Source of the DNA: Neobacillus pocheonensis
Lineage (GTDB): Bacteria > Bacillota > Bacilli > Bacillales > Cytobacillaceae
Assembly (NCBI GenBank): GCA_023702235.1
Contig: JAMQCR010000001.1
Location: forward strand, 2,852,001-2,916,000
Direction: 5' to 3'
Length of the DNA stretch: 64,000 nt
The notes under the pieces are model-generated. The model worked only from the letters and a program-made list of their open reading frames with translations. It had not been told where the DNA came from and did not search any database. This document shows, one piece after another, positions 58,879-64,000 of the stretch. The position numbers were made by a program, and so were the translations under genes. The first letter of the stretch is position 1. The number at the start of each line of letters is the position of its first letter.

Positions 58879-60513
58879 CTACATTTTTACTACCTTATGG
58901 CGCCCATCAAACTCAAAACTTAGTTCCATTAAATCACGAATTAAGTTAAGACCAAACTCATTTAAATAATAAAATACATTCCATATTCTTTCTTGTGGAA
59001 AGCCATAAGGCCTTAAAGAAAGGTCGACACGATCATATTTAGTAAGAATGACATCGTGTTTTTTCTTCACTGATTCTTCTAATTTGGTTTCCATAAATCT
59101 AATTTCTTTAAGTAGGTAATTTTCATTTTTCTTTAATAGTGGAAGCAGTCCTTTATCAAGTTCAGCTGTTTTTGCTTCGATATGCTGATACTGTTTTAGC
59201 AGTTGATCTTTTGCAGCAAAAAACAAGTCAGTTACTTCCTTGTCTTTAATCGCCGCAAGAAATATTTCTCTATTCGCGTTTGTTCCTTTATTCAACACTT
59301 CTGGTAAATTCAAATGTAACTCAAGCAGGTCTGTTTCAATTGAACGGTCAAGCATGGTTATATTCAAGCGAGGGACAATAGGAGGCATTTTTATATTAAA
59401 ATGCTCAAACACAAGCTTAAGTTCTGCCCAATAAGAGATTTCACCAGGTCCAGCAATAAAGGCAAGCGTTGGGAAGAGCCATTCCTGCATTAACGGCCTT
59501 GTTACCACATTATTGCTTAATTTTGCAGGATCATGGTTTACTATCTCCACTAATTCTTCCTTAGAAAAAGAAACTACACCACTTTTCCCCACAAAACGAT
59601 CATTCGAGCGATCATAGTCAAGCAAAATTCTTTCATTAAATCTTTGGTCGTAATAAAACAAGTTTGCTGCTTGGTCTCCTGCTTCAATTGTCAGCGGAAA
59701 ACCTTCTTTCCTTATTGCTTTTTGTTGTTCAAACAGTGAAAAGGTAATGGAATCATGGTGATGAATCTGTTCTATTAATAATTCTTTTTGAAGAAGCCTG
59801 AAACGAGGATCTCCTGAATCGACAATTAACAGCCCATAATCTTTAAACAGTTCCATGATGATATTGGCAAAGAAATCCACAAAGGTAGTTGATCTCACTA
59901 GTTGCTTCTCTGCAAATTCCAGCAGTGAATTCGTGTGATCCGTTTCACCAAAATTCTTAATTACATTTTGCACCCATAAAAGACAAGTATCCTTGTTAAG
60001 CTGGATATCGGATACCATTTTCTTTTGCAAAACTTTTTCTGGATAAATCCACTTATCGACTTTTTTTTCAATTGGTACAAAAACATGATTTACTTCCTGG
60101 AAATCATGGTCTTCTCCCGCAATCCAAAAAACAGGAATGACTGGTACGCCCAACTCCCTTTCTTTTTGTTCAGCTAATTTTATGATGGAGATAACCTTAT
60201 GTATCGAATAAAGGGGTCCAGTAAGGATTCCTGCTTGTTGCCCACCGATGACAACGACGCTGTCTTTATGTTTCAATTTATGAATTGATTCTTCAACAGC
60301 CTTAGATGATGGGTAGTTTTTCATAAATCTTTCAATATGTTCTGCAACCTCTTCACGAGGAAACGATCGATTAGTTAACTCAGCTAATCTTTTCCGATCT
60401 TCCGTTAATTCATTATAACGATAATGGAAAAATGGCTGGATGGCAGCAGATTGTTCCAAATAATTTGAAGCAAAACGATTTTGTGCTGGTAAAGAGAGAT
60501 TTAAAATCTCCAT
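58879..60513 (-). CDS. bshC: Bacillithiol biosynthesis cysteine-adding enzyme BshC
   Basis: BshC (YllA) catalyses the last step of bacillithiol synthesis, adding cysteine to glucosaminyl malate. It has a nucleotidyltransferase-like core (VVIGGQQAGILTGPLYSIHK, IPVFWIAGEDHDFQEVNHV) and a long C-terminal coiled coil (about residues 420-500). It has 544 residues and is intact. It lies upstream of mraZ, as in B. subtilis, and marks a bacillithiol-making Firmicute. Confidence 0.95.
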   Translation of the reverse strand: MEILNLSLPAQNRFASNYLEQSAAIQPFFHYRYNELTEDRKRLAELTNRSFPREEVAEHIERFMKNYPSSKAVEESIHKLKHKDSVVVIGGQQAGILTGPLYSIHKVISIIKLAEQKERELGVPVIPVFWIAGEDHDFQEVNHVFVPIEKKVDKWIYPEKVLQKKMVSDIQLNKDTCLLWVQNVIKNFGETDHTNSLLEFAEKQLVRSTTFVDFFANIIMELFKDYGLLIVDSGDPRFRLLQKELLIEQIHHHDSITFSLFEQQKAIRKEGFPLTIEAGDQAANLFYYDQRFNERILLDYDRSNDRFVGKSGVVSFSKEELVEIVNHDPAKLSNNVVTRPLMQEWLFPTLAFIAGPGEISYWAELKLVFEHFNIKMPPIVPRLNITMLDRSIETDLLELHLNLPEVLNKGTNANREIFLAAIKDKEVTDLFFAAKDQLLKQYQHIEAKTAELDKGLLPLLKKNENYLLKEIRFMETKLEESVKKKHDVILTKYDRVDLSLRPYGFPQERIWNVFYYLNEFGLNLIRDLMELSFEFDGRHKVVKM

Positions 60514-60622
60514 TTATGTTCTTCCTTTCTGATCATCCATATTCATTCTTTACAAAGTATAGCATTAACCACCGCTTATGAAAAAAAACTTTGCTTACAA
60601 ATGATGATATTCCTAAAACTCT

Positions 60623-61509
60623 TTACATTAGTTCTTTCCCCTTTAGCAAATAATAAAAATTTTCTATTTGCGGCCTTCTTTTCCTTGATCATTTGCTTCT
60701 TCCAATAAAAAGCCCAAAATAGCATCTACTTCCGTCCTTGTCTTGGCTTCAATATCTTTTAACATCGATGAACGATTATCTGACGTATTTTTGCAAATTT
60801 CGATAATTTGCCTGAGATATTCCTCTTGATTTTCTAAGTTTAAAATATAGGAAATTTCAGCAAACAGGTTTTTTAAGGCTTTTAGATAGAATTGATTTTT
60901 TATTAATTCCCCATTCTTAATTTGTAGAATGGATGTTAAGGGATTAATAACAGCGTTTACAATCAATTTGTTTACCAATACTTCATAATAATTCTTACAA
61001 ACAACAAGTGGAAATTCAGGAGAAACTACCTCGGCTAATTCACGTAGCACAGTCGAATCTCCTTTATAAACGGCCACATTCGTTTTACCTACCCCATTAT
61101 GGCTTACAATATATGAACTCTCCTTGTATGCCCCATGCTCAACTGACCCGACAAAGAGATTGTTTACTGGTAATTTTTCAATCAGCTTTAAATGCCCCAT
61201 CCCATTTTGTAGAAATAATAAACTTTCAGGAGGAGTTTCTAAGTCTTTTACTTTTTCAGTAATCGAACTAAGCTGATACTGTTTTACCGTAATAATCGTT
61301 AATTCCTCCTTACCCATCCAAGCAGCAATTGGTTGAGCCTTTACCTTTATTCTGGTTTGCACGGAACCATTCTTTCGCACTACACCATAATCATTAATCT
61401 CTTTTGCTTGTTCCTTTGTTCTCGTATAAATTATGACAGGAAAAAAGGTACTCAAATAGGAGGCAAATAATAATCCGATAGAACCAGCACCAATAATTCC
61501 AATTTTCAT
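60623..61509 (-). CDS. panE: 2-dehydropantoate 2-reductase (frame broken near the C-terminus, about 60672)
   Basis: PanE reduces ketopantoate to pantoate with NADPH in pantothenate and CoA synthesis. The Rossmann motif IGIIGAGSIGLLFASYL starts the protein. The catalytic Lys/Asn region KLIVNAVINPLTSIL is near residue 183. The open frame ends early (GKEGRK, 60664). Restoring one G (AAGGCCGC to AAGGGCCGC) continues PQIENFYYLLKGKELM to a TAA at 60623-60625 and gives 295 residues, the usual size. Its place next to bshC matches B. subtilis ylbQ. Confidence 0.88.
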
Positions 61510-61585
61510 GTATATCCCTCATTTTTCGTCTTTGATAAATAGTTTAGCAGATGTTAACGCTGCATTGTATTTTGAATCCAAACCA

Positions 61586-61620
61586 GCAAAAACAAGAGAC
61601 TGACATTAAAGTCAGCCTCT
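61586..61620 (-). terminator. Terminator of the carboxylase pair
   Basis: AGAGGCTGAC pairs with GTCAGTCTCT (one G-U pair) across TTTAAT (61595-61620) and is followed on the minus strand by TGTTTTTG. It begins 8 nt past the carboxyltransferase stop. Confidence 0.85.
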
Positions 61621-61627
61621 GTTCCAT

Positions 61628-63169
61628 TTAAACTGGATATACAGGATGTTTTCGATGACTAAAGAACATTTCTTTTGTTTCATAATAATTAAAACGCTGA
61701 ATTAACACGGTTCTCAATTCTTTAGGTGCAACAATCTCATCAACAATAAGCTCGGAGGCAAGCTTATAAATATCAATATGCTCTTTATATTCTTGATGTT
61801 TTGCTTGAACGAATGCGATTCGTTCTTTTGAATCTTCTATTTCATTAATCTTGTTTGAATATACAGCATTGACAGCAGCTTCTGGACCCATAACGGCAAT
61901 TTGCGCTGTCGGTAAAGCGATACAGCAATCTGGCTCAAAAGCTGGACCCGCCATTGCATAAAGACCAGCCCCATAGGCTTTCCTGACAATGACTGAAATT
62001 TTCGGTACTGTCGCTGAACTCATAGCCGCAATCAATTTCGCGCCATGCCGAATAATTCCGGCACGTTCCACCTTCGTGCCTATCATAAATCCTGGTACAT
62101 CAGCAAGGAACAATAATGGAATATGGAAAGCATCGCAAAGCTGGATAAATTTCGCTCCCTTATCAGCAGAATCGACAAAAAGGACACCACCCTTTGCTTT
62201 CGGCTGATTGGCAATAATTCCAACCGCCCTTCCATCAATTCTCGCAAATCCAGTAATTAATTCGGTTGCAAACAGCTTTTTCACTTCATAAAAACTGTCT
62301 TCATCAATTAGGGCATTAATACATTCAAACATATCGAATGGCGCATTTTGATTTTCAGGAATAATCGCTTCAAGTTCACGCCCCTTTTTTGGAGCAATCC
62401 CATTCAGCAAGTTAGGTTTTTCTTTAAAACTTGCAGGGAAATAACTAATATATTTCTTTGCCGATTCAATAGCTTCTTCTTCACTAAAGGTGAGAACATC
62501 ACCGCAGCCGCTTACGGTGCAATGCATCCTTGCCCCGCCCATTTCCTCAAGCGTTACTTTTTCGCCAATGACCTTTTCGGCCATCCGCGGTGATCCCAGG
62601 TACATCGATGCATTCTGATCCACCATGATGACAATATCACAAAAAGCAGGAATATACGCACCACCTGCTGCCGAAGGTCCAAAAAGAATGCACACCTGCG
62701 GAATCATTCCAGATAGTTTTACTTGGTTATAGAAAATCCGACCTGCTCCGCGCCGATTAGGAAACATTTCTAATTGGTCTGTTATCCTCGCACCTGCCGA
62801 ATCAACAAGATAAAACAAAGGAACCTTCAGTTTTTCTGCAACTTCTTGAATTCGGATAATCTTTTCTACGGTCCTTGCTCCCCAAGAACCAGCCTTAATC
62901 GTGGAATCATTTGCCATGACACAAACAGTTTGACCATTGATTTTGCCAAGCGCAGTAACAACTCCATCAGCAGGGAGGTCTCCCGCCTGAACATTCGCAA
63001 ATTTCCCGTCTTCTTCGTACTTTCCTTCATCAAATAATATCGCAAGGCGATCACGAACAAACAACTTATTTTGTTCCTTAAGCTTCTCGTGGTATTTAGG
63101 ATGCCCTCCCGCTTCGATCATCTTTCTTTTTTCATCTAATTGTTCATTTAACGTATTCATTGATGCCAT
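61628..63169 (-). CDS. Acyl-CoA carboxylase carboxyltransferase subunit (propionyl/methylmalonyl-CoA type)
   Basis: The two halves of a crotonase-fold carboxyltransferase are seen: the N-terminal acyl-CoA part (FYLVDSAGARITDQLEMFPNRRGAG, FGPSAAGGAYIPAFCDI) and the C-terminal carboxybiotin part (LFLADVPGFMIGTKVERAGIIRHGAKL, GAGLYAMAGPAF). It moves CO2 from biotin to an acyl-CoA. Propionyl-, methylcrotonyl- or glutaconyl/methylmalonyl-type substrates cannot be told apart here. The ATG at 63169 follows GAGGTG. It has 513 residues and is intact. It is 19 nt after the biotin carrier; no biotin carboxylase is in the window. Confidence 0.88.
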   Translation of the reverse strand: MASMNTLNEQLDEKRKMIEAGGHPKYHEKLKEQNKLFVRDRLAILFDEGKYEEDGKFANVQAGDLPADGVVTALGKINGQTVCVMANDSTIKAGSWGARTVEKIIRIQEVAEKLKVPLFYLVDSAGARITDQLEMFPNRRGAGRIFYNQVKLSGMIPQVCILFGPSAAGGAYIPAFCDIVIMVDQNASMYLGSPRMAEKVIGEKVTLEEMGGARMHCTVSGCGDVLTFSEEEAIESAKKYISYFPASFKEKPNLLNGIAPKKGRELEAIIPENQNAPFDMFECINALIDEDSFYEVKKLFATELITGFARIDGRAVGIIANQPKAKGGVLFVDSADKGAKFIQLCDAFHIPLLFLADVPGFMIGTKVERAGIIRHGAKLIAAMSSATVPKISVIVRKAYGAGLYAMAGPAFEPDCCIALPTAQIAVMGPEAAVNAVYSNKINEIEDSKERIAFVQAKHQEYKEHIDIYKLASELIVDEIVAPKELRTVLIQRFNYYETKEMFFSHRKHPVYPV

Positions 63170-63188
63170 TTTTTCACCTCATCTGCAT

Positions 63189-63401
63189 TTATTCTAAAAC
63201 AATTAATACGTCGCCTTCGTTGACAAAGTCTCCTATATTTACTTTCATTTCCTTCACAATGCCCTCTGTATCGCTCTCAATCGGTATTTCCATTTTCATT
63301 GATTCCAACATTATTACTTCTTGACCTGAGGCTACTTTTTCGCCATTTGATACTAAAATATTTAAAACCGTTCCTGCCATTGTAGCTGTAATTTCTCTCA
63401 T
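63189..63401 (-). CDS. Biotin/lipoyl-carrier protein (stand-alone BCCP-like domain)
   Basis: A 70-residue single biotinyl domain: MREITATMAGTVLNILVSNG, then the biotinylation motif ESMKMEIPI with the modified Lys near residue 36 (MKM). It carries carboxybiotin between a biotin carboxylase and the carboxyltransferase next to it. The ATG at 63401 follows AAGGAGAG. Similar small carriers (YngHB type) occur in other Bacilli. Confidence 0.9.
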   Translation of the reverse strand: MREITATMAGTVLNILVSNGEKVASGQEVIMLESMKMEIPIESDTEGIVKEMKVNIGDFVNEGDVLIVLE

Positions 63402-63755
63402 GATATTTCTCTCCTTATTTCACTAATTTTTTTGTTAAAAAGTTTGTCGTATATAACCCTTTTTGGAAGTCCTCATTTTGTATGTCTTGGAAAAACTTTT
63501 GCGCTGTTGTTATTGCTTACCATCTTGTTTTACATGCTTTTCTATCCCCTTTTCTTCCTTTATTATTTTTCTACAACATTCTCCAAATTTCCTGCAAATT
63601 TCGAAAACGGTTTCTAAGGTTTAAATGAGGAAATTTTCATTCATTTGTTATATAATATTATTAATTCAATATAATAATTTTAAAATTAATTCTTCTTCAT
63701 GTTATTCGAGTCTAAGTGAATATATACAAAGTGATGATTTTTAGGAGGTAGACAT
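63402..63755 (+). other. Divergent AT-rich intergenic region
   Basis: This 354-nt stretch separates the biotin carrier (minus) from ylbP (plus). It holds AT-rich -10-like TATAAT sequences at 63651 and 63670 on the plus strand, pointing to ylbP, but no firm -35. I see no credible gene; a 61-codon open frame at 63432-63617 is hydrophobic low-complexity without a ribosome site. Confidence 0.5.
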
Positions 63756-64000
63756 ATGGGAGCAAAAGTTGAAAAACTAAAAGTGAATTTTAAAACGCTA
63801 GAAGAGTTTAAAAAATTTAAAGAATATGGGATTCAGGAGCTTTCCATGTTTGAGGACCTTGAAGCGAATATCATTGAAGATGATAGTGACTCACCATTTT
63901 ATGGTATTTATTACGGAGACAAACTAGTAGCTCGAATGAGCCTATACCAAATTGACGCTAAATTTGATCGTTATTTTTCTCCTCCGCAAAGTTATTTGGA
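63756..64000 (+). CDS. ylbP: N-acetyltransferase YlbP, N-terminal part, cut by the window edge
   Basis: The first 81 residues (MGAKVEKLKVNFKTLEEFKKF ... FYGIYYGDKLVARMSLYQID) match the GNAT-family acetyltransferase YlbP of Bacilli. The acetyl-CoA loop lies beyond 64000. The ATG at 63756 follows AGGAGGTAGAC. The substrate is unknown. Its place next to panE-bshC-mraZ matches B. subtilis. Confidence 0.9.
   Translation, partial: MGAKVEKLKVNFKTLEEFKKFKEYGIQELSMFEDLEANIIEDDSDSPFYGIYYGDKLVARMSLYQIDAKFDRYFSPPQSYL

Noticed and set aside
63432..63617. Small plus-strand gene upstream of ylbP
   Set aside because: Hydrophobic low-complexity translation of AT-rich DNA, no ribosome site, and no recognisable family.

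Overview
The window is a conserved core-genome stretch of a low-GC, spore-forming Bacillaceae chromosome (order Bacillales). Gene order, sporulation genes (sigE, sigG, spoIIGA, spoVD, spoVE), bacillithiol synthesis (bshC), a DAP-type murE and PyrR-regulated pyr genes all point there. The order matches the priA-to-ylbP arc of Bacillus subtilis but not B. subtilis itself. A genus such as Neobacillus, Mesobacillus or Cytobacillus is a reasonable guess, and the interspersed repeats fit that. Nearly all genes are on the minus strand; only rqcH and the partial ylbP at the right end are on the plus strand.

Layout from left to right: (1) 1-9.5 kb: priA, coaBC, rpoZ, gmk, remA, yloC, a P-type Ca2+ ATPase and the divergent rqcH. 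(2) 9.5-15.2 kb: histidine-degradation genes hutU-hutI-hutG without hutH or hutP, and an AraC-type response regulator whose phospho-acceptor Asp is replaced by Glu. B. subtilis carries sulfate-assimilation genes at this place. (3) 15.2-27.2 kb: the complete pyrimidine operon pyrR-pyrP-pyrB-pyrC-carA-carB-pyrK-pyrD-pyrF-pyrE, with a sigma-A promoter and three PyrR attenuators. (4) 27.2-36.3 kb: rluD, lspA, ylyA, ileS with an Ile T-box, divIVA, ylmH, ylmG, sepF, ylmE, pgeF and ylmC. (5) 36.3-39.1 kb: sigG, sigE and spoIIGA. (6) 39.2-58.8 kb: the division and cell-wall (dcw) cluster, read mraZ-rsmH-ftsL-pbpB-spoVD-murE-(small MurF-like gene)-mraY-murD-spoVE-murG-murB-divIB-ylxW-ylxX-sbp-ftsA-ftsZ. 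(7) 58.8-64 kb: bshC, panE, a biotin carrier/carboxyltransferase pair and ylbP.

The most striking thing is in the sequence itself. Twenty-two genes, many of them essential and single-copy, are broken by 28 frame disruptions. By comparison with family sequence, every one lies on or next to a GGCC site, usually as the loss of one G or C (GGGCC to GGCC, GGCC to GCC or GGC). Restoring the frame gives near-normal protein lengths. I read this as systematic base-calling error at a modified GGCC motif, which would imply a GGCC-specific DNA methyltransferase in the strain. It is not decay of the genes. I found no phage, insertion sequence, CRISPR array, rRNA or tRNA here. The genuinely uncommon items are the free-standing MurF-N-like protein between murE and mraY, the Glu-substituted response regulator, and the Gln/His repeat in FtsA.
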